From Actinomycetales bacterium Actino_02 (lineage in GTDB: Bacteria > Actinomycetota > Actinomycetes > Propionibacteriales > Propionibacteriaceae), in assembly GCA_001603275.1 (NCBI GenBank), contig LUYM01000028.1, positions 62,001-126,000 on the forward strand: DNA of 64,000 nt, given 5' to 3'. Below are positions 1 to 8,246 of the stretch, in pieces; the first letter of the stretch is position 1, and each line of letters starts with the position of its first letter. The translations under genes and the position numbers were made by a program. The notes under the pieces are model-generated. The model was not told the DNA's origin and did not search any database. It worked only from the letters and a program-made list of their open reading frames with translations.

Positions 1-366
1 GACCGCGATGCCCAGCCACTGCACACCGCGCACCTTCTCCGACAGCAGCACAGCTCCCAGCACCAACGTGAACGGCCCGGAGGCCTGCAACACCAGCGAT
101 GCGAGTCCGGTCGGCAGCCCGGCCGCCATGCCCGTGTAGAGGAAGGTGAACTGGGCCACCCCGAAGCCCAGTCCGTAGCCGATCAGCCACCGCAGCGGCA
201 CCTGCGGACGAGGCACCAGCAGCAAAGTGGGGATAGCCAGCAGGGTGAACCGCACAGCCACCAGGAGGAATGGTGGGAAGCTGCCCAGCGATGCGTGGAT
301 GGCCAGGAAGTTCACTCCCCAGATCACGGCCACGGCAATCGCAATCAGACGGTGGCAAACAGGCAT
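1..366 (-). CDS. EamA/DMT-family exporter, 3' end cut by window
   Basis: The N-terminal 122 residues of a drug/metabolite-superfamily membrane transporter. The frame is open through position 1, so the C-terminal part lies outside the window. Translation shows repeated hydrophobic helices with family motifs WGVNFLAIHASL, RFTLLAIPTLLLV and GLPTGLASLVLQ. The pattern is close to the cysteine/O-acetylserine exporter subgroup (EamA, formerly YdeD), so export of cysteine-pathway metabolites is plausible but inferred. A Shine-Dalgarno-like GGGGAGGATG precedes the ATG at 366. It is divergent from a LysR regulator, the usual arrangement for a regulator and its target, and cysE lies just beyond. Confidence 0.85.
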   Translation of the reverse strand, partial: MPVCHRLIAIAVAVIWGVNFLAIHASLGSFPPFLLVAVRFTLLAIPTLLLVPRPQVPLRWLIGYGLGFGVAQFTFLYTGMAAGLPTGLASLVLQASGPFTLVLGAVLLSEKVRGVQWLGIAV

Positions 367-438
367 GGCTTCATCCTCCCCTGCACACACCATGAAGGTC
401 CATCGCGGAATCTCACGCTAAGGCTTTAGGCTTCCTTC

Positions 439-1329
439 ATGGACCTGCAGCACCTGGAGTTGCTCCGCGAACTCAGAGACCGCGGCACCATCACCGCGGT
501 GGCCGCTGCCGGCTTCCGCTCACCTTCGGCCGTCAGCCAGCAACTGCGCACCGCCGAGCGAGCCTTCGGGATGCGGCTGGTGGAACCGGACGGACGCCGC
601 CTGCGGCTCACCGAGGCCGGCCGACTGCTCGCTGACGGCGCTCAGCAGGTCGCGGTCACCCTGGCCGGGCTGCAGGCACAGCTGGACGACCTGCGCGGAC
701 AGCCGCAGGGCACCGTCAGGGTCTGCGGACTGCCCAGCGCCACCGAGTTCCTGATGCCGGAGGTGATCACCCGCCTGGCCGGCACCCAGGTGCGGATCGA
801 GCTGACCGATGAGGACATCGCCGAAGCCGACTTCGCCGGGCTCACCGCCGACCATGATCTGGTGATCGCGCACAGCCTGGCCGCGGTACCGTCCGGGTCG
901 GCGGACCGACTGGTGGTGAGCCTGGCCACCGAGCCACTGGATGTCGCGGTGCCGGTCGGCCATCGATTGGCCGGACGCCACCAGCTCAGCCCGTCCGACC
1001 TGGCCGAAGAGGACTGGATCGGAGTGCCGGCCGGGTTCCCGTTCGACACCGTCCGGATTGCCATCGAGAACCGCTGCGGCCGCAGCCTCAACGTCGTTCA
1101 GCGAGTCCGGGACAACCGGCTGGTCGAGGCTCTGGTCGCCAAGGGCATCGGCTGCGGGCTGCTCCCGCGATTCACCACCCGACCCCGACACGGCGTGGTC
1201 ACCATCCCATTGGCCGAGGTTCGCTCCACGCGGCAGATCGTCGCCATCGCCCGTCCCGACCGCGTCGAGCGGGCGGCGGTACGGCTGACTCTGGACCTGC
1301 TGGTGGAGATCGGCCGTGAGCTGCGCTAG
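439..1329 (+). CDS. LysR-family transcriptional regulator
   Basis: 296 residues, normal length for LysR regulators. An N-terminal winged helix-turn-helix (about residues 1-60, including SPSAVSQQLRTAERAFG) is followed by a two-lobed effector-binding domain (about 85-290). It is divergent from the EamA-type exporter, with 72 bp between the starts, so it probably controls that gene; the ligand is unknown. The start looks leaderless: TAGGCT (427-432) ends 6 nt before the ATG and there is no Shine-Dalgarno sequence. This -10/start spacing recurs across the window. Confidence 0.92.
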   Translation: MDLQHLELLRELRDRGTITAVAAAGFRSPSAVSQQLRTAERAFGMRLVEPDGRRLRLTEAGRLLADGAQQVAVTLAGLQAQLDDLRGQPQGTVRVCGLPSATEFLMPEVITRLAGTQVRIELTDEDIAEADFAGLTADHDLVIAHSLAAVPSGSADRLVVSLATEPLDVAVPVGHRLAGRHQLSPSDLAEEDWIGVPAGFPFDTVRIAIENRCGRSLNVVQRVRDNRLVEALVAKGIGCGLLPRFTTRPRHGVVTIPLAEVRSTRQIVAIARPDRVERAAVRLTLDLLVEIGRELR

Positions 1330-1346
1330 CGGTGAGACCCGGCTGG

Positions 1347-1352
1347 TAGCCT
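1347..1352 (+). promoter_or_regulatory. -10 element of the cysteine leader transcript
   Basis: TAGCCT lies exactly 6 nt before the ATG of the polycysteine leader ORF, placing the predicted transcription start on or next to the A of that ATG. The leader would then be leaderless. No convincing -35 hexamer is visible, as is common in actinobacteria. Confidence 0.55.
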
Positions 1353-1358
1353 GGCCGC

Positions 1359-1430
1359 ATGCAGATCAGCCCCCGAATCCCGGTCCTCGTGGAATCGGCG
1401 CGCGCGCTGCGGTGTTGTTGTTGCGGTTGA
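1359..1430 (+). CDS. Polycysteine leader peptide, candidate cysteine-responsive attenuator for cysE
   Basis: A 23-codon ORF beginning MQISPRIPVLVE and ending ALRCCCCG: four consecutive Cys codons (TGT TGT TGT TGC, 1413-1424) directly before Gly and TGA. It has no Shine-Dalgarno sequence and starts 6 nt after a TAGCCT -10, so it is probably leaderless. It ends 93 nt upstream of cysE. Leaderless short ORFs with polycysteine tracts are known cysteine-responsive attenuators of downstream operons in mycobacteria; here the downstream gene makes the cysteine precursor. Two hairpins are possible in the gap: 1442-1446 with 1454-1458, and GATCGC/GCGATC at 1470-1475 with 1482-1487. The leader's TCCTC (1384-1388) could also pair with the cysE ribosome-binding site GAGGA (1512-1516). 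The mechanism is inference. Confidence 0.75.
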   Translation: MQISPRIPVLVESARALRCCCCG

Positions 1431-1523
1431 CCATGCAGTACCCGGAGCTGAATTCCGGCAAACGCCACAGATCGCAACTCGGCGATCACGGACACCCGCC
1501 GATCCACCGCAGAGGAATTACCG

Positions 1524-2309
1524 ATGACCACTAGTCGCGACGAGATCTGGGGACGGATCCGCGCCGAAGTCGAGGCCGATGCCGCCGAGGAACCCGCACT
1601 GGCCAGCTTCCTGCACACCACTGTGCTGTCCCACCAGCGCCTCGAGGACGCTCTGAGCTTCATCCTGGCCGAGAAGCTGGGCAGCCAGAACATCACGGCC
1701 TTGAGCCTGCGCGAGTTCATCCGGGAAGCCTTCGACTCCGACCCGTCGATCGGGGTGGCCTTCCGTGAGGACCTCCGCGCGGTGCTGAGCCGCGATCCGG
1801 CCTCCCGCGGCTACTCAGCCCCGCTGCTCTACTTCAAGGGCTTCCACGCGTTGCAGGCCTACCGAGTCGCGCATTACTACTGGACCAACCAGCACCCGAC
1901 GCTGGCCCGCTACCTGCAGAGCCGGATCTCCGAGGTCTTCGCCGTCGACATCCACCCGGGCGCTCGGATCGGCAAGGGAATCATGTTCGATCACGCCACC
2001 TCGATCGTGATCGGCGAGACCGCGGTCGTGGAGGACGATTTCTCGATGCTGCATGAGGTGACCCTCGGCGGCACCGGAAAGGTGGGTGGCGACCGCCACC
2101 CCAAGATCGGCAAGGGTGTGATGATCGGGGCCGGCGCAAAAGTGCTCGGCAACATCCGGGTAGGCGAAGGCGCCAAGATCGGTGCCGGTTCGGTGGTCCT
2201 GGAGGACGTCGAACCCTTCACGACCGTGGCCGGGGTGCCGGCACGTCCGGTCAGCTACCCGGTGCACGGATTGCCTGCGCTCGACCTGGAGGCCAACCCG
2301 ATCGACTGA
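1524..2309 (+). CDS. cysE: Serine O-acetyltransferase
   Basis: Acetylates L-serine with acetyl-CoA to O-acetylserine, the committed step of cysteine synthesis. The protein has 261 residues, close to the CysE norm. A helical N-terminal domain (about 1-135) is followed by a left-handed beta-helix of hexapeptide repeats (VDIHPGARIGKGIMFDH, IGAGAKVLGNIRVGEGAKIGAGSVV). The DHATSIVIGETA segment carries the conserved active-site His, and the GVPARPV tail is typical. A Shine-Dalgarno AGAGGA sits 7 nt before the ATG. No cysK is adjacent. The polycysteine leader upstream suggests control by cysteinyl-tRNA or cysteine supply. Confidence 0.96.
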   Translation: MTTSRDEIWGRIRAEVEADAAEEPALASFLHTTVLSHQRLEDALSFILAEKLGSQNITALSLREFIREAFDSDPSIGVAFREDLRAVLSRDPASRGYSAPLLYFKGFHALQAYRVAHYYWTNQHPTLARYLQSRISEVFAVDIHPGARIGKGIMFDHATSIVIGETAVVEDDFSMLHEVTLGGTGKVGGDRHPKIGKGVMIGAGAKVLGNIRVGEGAKIGAGSVVLEDVEPFTTVAGVPARPVSYPVHGLPALDLEANPID

Positions 2310-2392
2310 GGTCTCGAACGCCGTGGGGGGCGCCGGGATAGGGGATTCCGAAACCTCAGGCTGATCGCATGGCCAGCCAGGTCGCTACAGGA

Positions 2393-2557
2393 CTAGCCGC
2401 CGATCGCGAACGAGAAGGCGAACGATACTTCGTGGACGGCGGTCGGCCAGTTGATGGCGACCAGAGCAGCCGCCGTGGCGAGCAGGGCGAGTCCTGCTAC
2501 GACAGTCCATCCGATGGGGTGCCGTCGGGCGATGACCCGACGCGAAACTACTGTCAT
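2393..2557 (-). CDS. Small single-pass membrane protein, unknown function
   Basis: A 54-residue ORF with a strong Shine-Dalgarno sequence (AGGAGG, 7 nt before the ATG). It has a basic N-terminus (SRRVIARRHP), one hydrophobic helix (about residues 17-38, TVVAGLALLATAAALVAINW) and a short aromatic tail ending FAFSFAIGG. I do not recognise a family. The ribosome-binding site, charge asymmetry and stop position make it a credible small gene. It converges on cysE from the other strand. Confidence 0.55.
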   Translation of the reverse strand: MTVVSRRVIARRHPIGWTVVAGLALLATAAALVAINWPTAVHEVSFAFSFAIGG

Positions 2558-2863
2558 GTCAATCTCCTCCTGATCCCGGGGGGCGGGAATCGGTGTGGCC
2601 GGGGGGGCCGAGGGTCATCGCTGAGCGCGGCCAGCTATGAACTCTCTTGGCGCAAAACCTACTCCTGGGCGCGCTGATTGTCTGGAGTCCCCAAGCGGGT
2701 AACACCTTGTGGCACCCGGTTGGGGGGATGCGAAAGGCCGAAATTGGTCCAAGTAGCCACCACGGGCGTCACCCGCAGGGGGGACAAAATGGCAGTTTCA
2801 CCCCCGAATTCCGGCCTGAACCGGGCTCAACGATTTTCTCAACCAGTGGTGGAGACTGCGCGC
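2558..2863. other. 306-bp intergenic stretch, no gene seen
   Basis: Lies between the end of the GH1 gene and the start of the small membrane protein, and presumably holds the latter's promoter on the minus strand. G- and C-runs occur near 2577-2610 and 2724-2785. I found no tRNA, no convincing riboswitch core and no intrinsic terminator with a T-run. Confidence 0.4.
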
Positions 2864-4225
2864 TCAGCTCGCTGCGAACTGATGCGTCCTGGCCACCTGC
2901 GCGTACCAGTGCGCGCTCGCCTTGGGCACTCGATTCAGGTCGGCGTCCATCGCCACGATGCCGAACCTCTTGCCATAGCCGAAGGCCCACTCGAAGTTGT
3001 CGATCAGCGACCAGGTCAGGTATCCGCGAAGGTCCACCCCTGCATCGATCGCCTCTCGGCAGGCGATCAGATGATCACGCAGGTAGGCCAGCCGGGTCGC
3101 CGTATCGTCGACGAAGCCGTCGGCGTCGGGCTCCTCGGCCCACGCGCTGCCGTTCTCGGTGATCACCAGGGCGGCGTCGGCCGGACCGGTGTACTCGGTC
3201 TGCAGCTGAATCAGCAGATCCCGCAGACCGCCGGGGTCGATCTCCCAACCCATGTCGGTCACCGGAAGGCCACGCGAGACGAAGCTGGCGTCGGGGGCCA
3301 GCAGGTGCGGTCCGCCCCAGGACGGCTCCCCAGCCCGGAACATGCTGGTGGAGTAGTAGTTCACTCCCAAGACGTCGATCGGTGCGCTGATCGCGGCCAG
3401 GTCACCGTCGCGGACGAGATCCGCGGGCCAGAGATCCTTGGCGTTGGCGAGCAGTTCGGCCGGGTAGGCGCCGTGAAAGATCGGCTCGGTGAAGATCCGA
3501 TAGAAGGTCTGATCGATGCGGGCAGCCACGTCCACGTCGGCCGGGTCGTCGCTGGCCGGGATCGCCGGAGAGAAGTTGAGCGTGATCCCGAGGCTGGCGC
3601 TGGGGTCGACCTCGCGCAGGGCCTGGACCGTCAGGCCGTGGGCCAGCAGCAGGTGGTGCGCAGCCTGGAATGCTTCGGTGGGGTTCTTGTGGCCGGGGGC
3701 GTGTTCACCATTGCCGTAGCCGAGGAAAGCCGAGCACCACGGCTCATTCAAGGTCGTCCAGGTGCGCACCCGATCACCGAGCCGCTCATGGACGGCCAGG
3801 CTGTAGTCGACGAACCTCTTGGCCGTGTCCCGGTTGGTCCAGCCGCCGGGAAGGCTGGCCGGCAAGTCCCAGTGATAGAGGGTGAGCCACGGATCGACGC
3901 CCTTCTCCAGCAGCTCGTCGACCAGCCGGGAGTAGAAGTCCATGCCGGCCGGGTTGATCCGATCCCCGTCCATCACTCGCGGCCAGGAGACCGAGAACCG
4001 ATAGGTCGACATCCCCAACTCCGCCATCAGCGCCACGTCGTCGCGGTAGCGGTGGTAGTGGTCACAGGCCACATCGCCGTTGTCACCATTGGCCACGGCC
4101 CCCGGCACCCGACTGAACACGTCCCAGATCGAATCCTTGCGACCGTCGGCGTCGAAGGCACCTTCGATCTGGTACGCCGCAGTGGCGGTCCCGAAGAAGA
4201 AGTCGTCAGGGAACTGGATGGTCAT
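2864..4225 (-). CDS. GH1 beta-glucosidase
   Basis: 453 residues, a full-length (beta/alpha)8 glycoside hydrolase of family 1. The acid/base Glu is E161 in TLNEP and the nucleophile is E357 in VITENGS. Other family marks are the N-terminal FFFGTATAAYQIEGA, LYHWDLP and the C-terminal WSLIDNFEWAFGY. There is no signal peptide, so it acts in the cytosol on imported beta-glucosides. A GAGGATCGACG sequence precedes the ATG. tatA ends 69 bp upstream on the same strand, and co-transcription is possible. A second GH1 enzyme is at 14.2-15.5 kb. Confidence 0.95.
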   Translation of the reverse strand: MTIQFPDDFFFGTATAAYQIEGAFDADGRKDSIWDVFSRVPGAVANGDNGDVACDHYHRYRDDVALMAELGMSTYRFSVSWPRVMDGDRINPAGMDFYSRLVDELLEKGVDPWLTLYHWDLPASLPGGWTNRDTAKRFVDYSLAVHERLGDRVRTWTTLNEPWCSAFLGYGNGEHAPGHKNPTEAFQAAHHLLLAHGLTVQALREVDPSASLGITLNFSPAIPASDDPADVDVAARIDQTFYRIFTEPIFHGAYPAELLANAKDLWPADLVRDGDLAAISAPIDVLGVNYYSTSMFRAGEPSWGGPHLLAPDASFVSRGLPVTDMGWEIDPGGLRDLLIQLQTEYTGPADAALVITENGSAWAEEPDADGFVDDTATRLAYLRDHLIACREAIDAGVDLRGYLTWSLIDNFEWAFGYGKRFGIVAMDADLNRVPKASAHWYAQVARTHQFAAS

Positions 4226-4294
4226 CGTCGATCCTCACTGGTTGGGCATGCAGACACCGGCCAGCGGAGCTGACCGGTGCGGCGACGGCGGCAC

Positions 4295-4495
4295 TCAGGC
4301 CGGCGTGGAGTCGTCCGGCTCGGACGGCTTGTCGGCTGCGGGCGGGAGCTTCTTCTCGCCGATGCCCGACTCTTCCTTGAACTCGCGCAGCGCCTTGCCG
4401 GCATTGCGGCCGAAGCCGGCCAGCTTGGCACCACCGAAGAGCACCAGCACAACGACGGCGAGCACAATCAACTCTGGGGTACCGATCGACGGCAT
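4295..4495 (-). CDS. tatA: Twin-arginine translocase subunit TatA/E
   Basis: 66 residues with classic TatA/E architecture: a short periplasmic N-terminus, one transmembrane helix (about 6-22, ELIVLAVVVLVLFGGAKL), the conserved FG hinge, an amphipathic helix (NAGKALREFKEE) and an acidic, Pro-rich tail. It would form the pore part of the Tat pathway that exports folded proteins. I chose the ATG at 4495 because AAGGAG lies at the right distance upstream, rather than an earlier in-frame GTG at 4513 that precedes that site. No tatB or tatC is in the window. Confidence 0.9.
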   Translation of the reverse strand: MPSIGTPELIVLAVVVLVLFGGAKLAGFGRNAGKALREFKEESGIGEKKLPPAADKPSEPDDSTPA

Positions 4496-4513
4496 CAGGC
4501 TGCTCCTTCCCAC

Positions 4514-4810
4514 ACCGGTTCTGAGTCACCGGCTGCAGTTCCACCCATTGTGGGTCATGCCAAGGTTACGCCAGGCCACGAGAGCCATTTCGGTACACCG
4601 ACTGTGGCGATTGATCACGTGATGACAAGCGGAAACCACCCTGCCCCTTTGGTCACAGGAAGCTCTCAACCCTCAACGATGACCTGAGCCGAGCCACTCC
4701 GGCCGGACAAGCAAAAGCCCTAGTCAGCCCGCAGTGAAGAATTCAAACCCTCAAGTAACACCGCAGGGTAGGGGTTGCCGTCCGCTCCGACGGTAGGTAC
4801 GAAATCCCTT
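4514..4810. other. Divergent intergenic region with possible structured leader
   Basis: Separates tatA (minus) from the large cell-wall protein (plus). A possible long-range closing stem pairs ACCCTGC (4638-4644) with GCAGGGT (4763-4769), just before the gene. The 3' part around 4746-4768 loosely resembles the end of ydaO/c-di-AMP riboswitches, which often precede actinobacterial cell-wall hydrolase genes, but the conserved core is not evident. Treat this as a candidate only. Confidence 0.3.
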
Positions 4811-7552
4811 GTGAAGCCGTCACGAGTCCTTGCCATCGCCATGAGTTGGACCCTGGCTGCCCTCGTCGTGCTCACGAACAGCACCCCCGCCAATGCTGCC
4901 TCTGTTTCGGACTCCGCCAAGAAGTCCTTCATCTCAAGCTTGGTCAGCGCCGCTCAGTCGAGCCAGCGCACGTATGGGGTGCCCGCCTCGGTGTCAATCG
5001 CCCAGGCCATCGTGAACACCGACTGGGGCACCTCCGCTCTCGCCAAGTCCGCGAACAACTTCTGGGGGACGCGGTGCACCCGCTCGCTCACCCCGACACA
5101 GTTCGCCGCCCTCGCCGATGCTCAGGTCGGCAAGGCCTACGTGCTGGGTGCAGAGGCGCAGGCCAGTAATCCGAACCCGACCAAGTTCGACTGCTCAGAG
5201 CTGGTCGAGTGGCTGTACTCCCGCTCGGGCAACAAGATCACCGACTTGGCCGCCGCGCAGTACAACGCGACCAAGGCGGTCAGCGGCAGCCCCAAGGTGG
5301 GCGACCTGGTCTTCCTGCGCAACAACCCGGCCCGGTCCAACGGGATCGGCCATGTGGCGATCCTGACCGAGAAGCTCTCCAACGGCGACTGGCGGATCAT
5401 CGAGGCACGTGGGCACGCCTATGGCGTGGTGCGGACCACGTTGTCGTACTGGAAGACGCGGAAGTACTACGCGGGCCTGCGCCGACAGTCCAGCTTCATC
5501 CTGGCCGGCACCGAGGGCGTGGTGTTGGCGGCTAACACCTACAGCCAGCAGTCCAGCTGCATCTCGATCACCACCAATGGCACGTCGGTGCGCTACAGCA
5601 AGTACTCCTCACCCAGCTACTCCTTCGCCGAGCACGCCGACCAGGTGGCCAACTCCAGCGACTACGCTGCGGCCCGCGCGGTGATGTCGGACCAGAGCGC
5701 CTACATCGATGCCATCGCCAAGATCGAACAGGCGAAAACCGCCGCCGATTATGCGAAGAAGCTTCGTGCGGTGATCGCCGACTACAACCTCAGCGATTAC
5801 GACGTGGTGCCCTTCAACCTGGTGCTCGTCTCGGGCAACTCCGGGGAGAAGGTCACCGCCCTGCAGTACCTGCTGAAGAAGGCCGGCGTCTCCGTCTCGG
5901 CCACCGGAAAGTACGACTCGGCCACGGTCTCGGCTGTGAAGAAGTTCCAGTCCAACAAGAAGCTGACCTCTGACGGCGAGGCCGGCCCGAAGACCTTCGA
6001 CGCACTGTTCGGCACTATCTCGTCCGGGGCCTCCGGTGACGGCGTCAACGCGGCCAAGACCTTGCTCGGCCTGGTCGGATACCCGGTGTCCAGCGACACC
6101 AAGCTGTCCGGCACCACCGCCGACTCGGTGAAGGCCTTCCGCTCCGACCAGGGGCTCAGCGCGAGCGCCAATGTCGATTCAAACACCTGGAAGAAGCTGT
6201 TCATGTCGATCACGCCGGCCCCCACGCCGTCGTTGACCGGCACGGCCCAGGTGGCGCAGACGCTGAAGGCTACGCCTGGCACCTGGCTGTCGGGCGCTTC
6301 GGTGAGCTACCAGTGGTACCGCAACGGCAGCGCCATCAGCGGTGCCACCACGACCAGCTACACGCTGCAGCCTGAGGATGCCGGCGCGGTGGTCAGCTTC
6401 GCCGCCACCGGCTCCAAGCCGGCGATGACCTCGGTCACCCGCCGGGCAGCGACCGCGGCCGTGGCCAAGGCCGACCTCACGGCTACCCCGACTCCCACGA
6501 TCAGCGGTACCGCCAAGGCCGGGGCCACTCTGACCGCAGTCCCGGGCAGCTGGGCTCCCGCTCCGGTGAGCTTCGGCTACCAGTGGCTGCGTGACGGAAA
6601 GCCGATCAGCGGCGCAACGGCGGCAACCTACCTGCTGCAGAGTGCCGACATCGGCACGGCGATCTCGGTGAAGGTGACCGGCACCAAGGCCGGCTACAAC
6701 TCGGTCAGCCGGACCTCCGCCAGTACGGCGAAGGTCGCCGCTGCCGATCTCACCAAGACCACCAAGCCGACGATCAGTGGGACGGCCACAGTCGGCAGCA
6801 CGCTGACCGCCAATGCGGGCACCTGGTCTCCGGCTCCGGTCACGCTGAGCTACCAGTGGTACCGCAGCGGCACCGCCATCAAGGGCGCCACCAAGAACAC
6901 CTACAAGCTGGTCACCGACGACAGCGGCAAGGCCATCACGGTGGCGGTCACCGGCACGAAGACCGGCTACACCGAGGTCCGGGTGGTCTCCGATCCGCTC
7001 GCCTCGGTGGTGAAGGCCTCCCTGGAGACAGCGCCGGTGCCAACGATCAAGGGCACCAGCAAGATCGGCTCGACCCTCACGGCCACGGCCGGTGAATGGA
7101 AGCCGGACGGCGTCGCGCTGAGCTACCAGTGGTACCGCAGCGGCAAGGCGATCAAGGGTGCCACCAAGAGCAGCTACAAGCTGGTCACCGACGACGGCGG
7201 CAAGGCCATCACGGTGGCGGTCACCGGCACGAAGTCCGGCTTCGCCAGCGCCACCGTCCGCTCCGCTGCCACCACGGTTGCGCTGCAGAGCCTGAGCGCC
7301 ACCCCCAAGCCGAAGCTCAGCGGAATCCGCGGGGTCAACCACCTGCTGAAGGCGACGGTCGGCAGCTGGAAGCCCGGCGGAGTCACCCTGAAGTACCGCT
7401 GGTACCGCAATGGCAAGGCGATCTCCGGGGCTACCAAGACCAGCTATGTGACCTCGAGCGCCGACCGTGGCAAGACCCTCACCTTCAAGGTCACCGGGTC
7501 GAAGGCCGGCTACAAGAGCGTGAGTGTCACGGTCACCGCGAAGATCAAGTAG
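4811..7552 (+). CDS. Secreted NlpC/P60 protein nested in a degenerate GH73 domain, with PG-binding and Ig-like repeats
   Basis: 913 residues. Signal peptide (1-29, cleavage near ANA-AS); first half of a glucosaminidase (GH73) fold (about 36-89, ending NNFWGTRC); an NlpC/P60 endopeptidase domain (about 93-225) with Cys128 in FDCSELVEW, His181 in GHVAIL and probably His202; then the second half of the GH73 fold (about 250-331, SFAEHADQVANSSDY...YAKKLRAVIADYNLSDYD); two peptidoglycan-binding-1 domains (about 338-400 and 403-465); and five Ig-like repeats of the YQWYRxGxxIxGAT type to the end. At the GH73 catalytic position (usually ESGWG) the sequence is N69-TDWG, so that activity is probably lost and the peptidase is the active part. 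The GTG start at 4811 is chosen for a normal signal peptide; a TTG at 4775 is the alternative. Confidence 0.85.
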   Translation: MKPSRVLAIAMSWTLAALVVLTNSTPANAASVSDSAKKSFISSLVSAAQSSQRTYGVPASVSIAQAIVNTDWGTSALAKSANNFWGTRCTRSLTPTQFAALADAQVGKAYVLGAEAQASNPNPTKFDCSELVEWLYSRSGNKITDLAAAQYNATKAVSGSPKVGDLVFLRNNPARSNGIGHVAILTEKLSNGDWRIIEARGHAYGVVRTTLSYWKTRKYYAGLRRQSSFILAGTEGVVLAANTYSQQSSCISITTNGTSVRYSKYSSPSYSFAEHADQVANSSDYAAARAVMSDQSAYIDAIAKIEQAKTAADYAKKLRAVIADYNLSDYDVVPFNLVLVSGNSGEKVTALQYLLKKAGVSVSATGKYDSATVSAVKKFQSNKKLTSDGEAGPKTFDALFGTISSGASGDGVNAAKTLLGLVGYPVSSDTKLSGTTADSVKAFRSDQGLSASANVDSNTWKKLFMSITPAPTPSLTGTAQVAQTLKATPGTWLSGASVSYQWYRNGSAISGATTTSYTLQPEDAGAVVSFAATGSKPAMTSVTRRAATAAVAKADLTATPTPTISGTAKAGATLTAVPGSWAPAPVSFGYQWLRDGKPISGATAATYLLQSADIGTAISVKVTGTKAGYNSVSRTSASTAKVAAADLTKTTKPTISGTATVGSTLTANAGTWSPAPVTLSYQWYRSGTAIKGATKNTYKLVTDDSGKAITVAVTGTKTGYTEVRVVSDPLASVVKASLETAPVPTIKGTSKIGSTLTATAGEWKPDGVALSYQWYRSGKAIKGATKSSYKLVTDDGGKAITVAVTGTKSGFASATVRSAATTVALQSLSATPKPKLSGIRGVNHLLKATVGSWKPGGVTLKYRWYRNGKAISGATKTSYVTSSADRGKTLTFKVTGSKAGYKSVSVTVTAKIK

Positions 7553-7555
7553 CGA

Positions 7556-8185
7556 TCACCAGTCCAGGTTGGCGCATTTGACGGTGGCACCGAACGGGAT
7601 GACCTCGGTCCGCTTGCCACCATCGGAGTCGACCTCGACAGCGGTCGCGTTGCCGGACACTCGGTAGGTTGATCCGTTGACGACCAGCTTGGCCGAGGTC
7701 CCCTTCGCCGGCGCGGACGAGTCGTAGCCGAGTTTCCAGGTGGTTCCCTCGGAGTCCTCCCCCGTCTCGACGCCGAAGGTGAGCAGTCGGCTCTTCGCCG
7801 GATTCAGCACCACGGTCACGGTGACCCGCTCGAAGAAGTCATTGGCTTCGTCGGTCACCGTGAGGGTGGGCAGCCCGTCCTGGACGGTGCAGGTGCCTGC
7901 CATCGCCGAGCTGACCTCGGAGTAGAAGTTCAGATTGCCGGTGGCCTTCACCGCGGCCGCCGTCGGCGAAGCCGTGGTCGGCGTGGGCGTGGGCGTCTGG
8001 GTGGGCGTCGGCGTCGGTGTGGCGCTGGTCTCGGCCACCGTAGGCACCGGAGTCGTGGGGCGCGGAGCGACAGTCTGCACGCCGAAGAAGGAACACCCAC
8101 CCAACGTCAGCGCGAGCGCACCGGCACCGACCAGCGCGAATCTGCGCAGGCCACGATCAGGACGGTTCGAGAATGAGCTGTTCAC
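7556..8185 (-). CDS. Lipoprotein, 19 kDa antigen (LpqH)-like
   Basis: 209 residues starting at GTG 8185. A basic N-terminus and hydrophobic segment (ALVGAGALALTLGGC) end in a lipobox Cys, followed by a Pro/Thr repeat linker (PTPTPTQTPTPTPT) and a C-terminal beta domain. The pattern LGYDS...YRVSGNATAVEV...VIPFGATVKC resembles the mycobacterial 19 kDa lipoprotein family, including the two Cys residues that bracket the domain. Its role is unknown; such proteins are surface exposed. The start downstream of 8247 is preferred because longer forms would overlap the VanZ gene. It converges on the cell-wall protein, with only 3 bp between the two stops. Confidence 0.7.
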   Translation of the reverse strand: MNSSFSNRPDRGLRRFALVGAGALALTLGGCSFFGVQTVAPRPTTPVPTVAETSATPTPTPTQTPTPTPTTASPTAAAVKATGNLNFYSEVSSAMAGTCTVQDGLPTLTVTDEANDFFERVTVTVVLNPAKSRLLTFGVETGEDSEGTTWKLGYDSSAPAKGTSAKLVVNGSTYRVSGNATAVEVDSDGGKRTEVIPFGATVKCANLDW

Positions 8186-8246
8186 AAGGTCAATGGTGCT
8201 GCCTCGAACAAGAGGAACGCCGAATGACGCGCCCAAGCCGGCCAGG

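Noticed and set aside
2678-4273. A long plus-strand frame opposite the GH1 gene (531 codons)
   Set aside because: Antisense shadow; GH1 catalytic motifs on the minus strand are complete and the plus-strand product has no recognisable domain.
4720-4932. A 70-codon minus-strand frame over the start of the cell-wall protein
   Set aside because: It overlaps the signal peptide region of the real gene and shows no ribosome-binding site or family.
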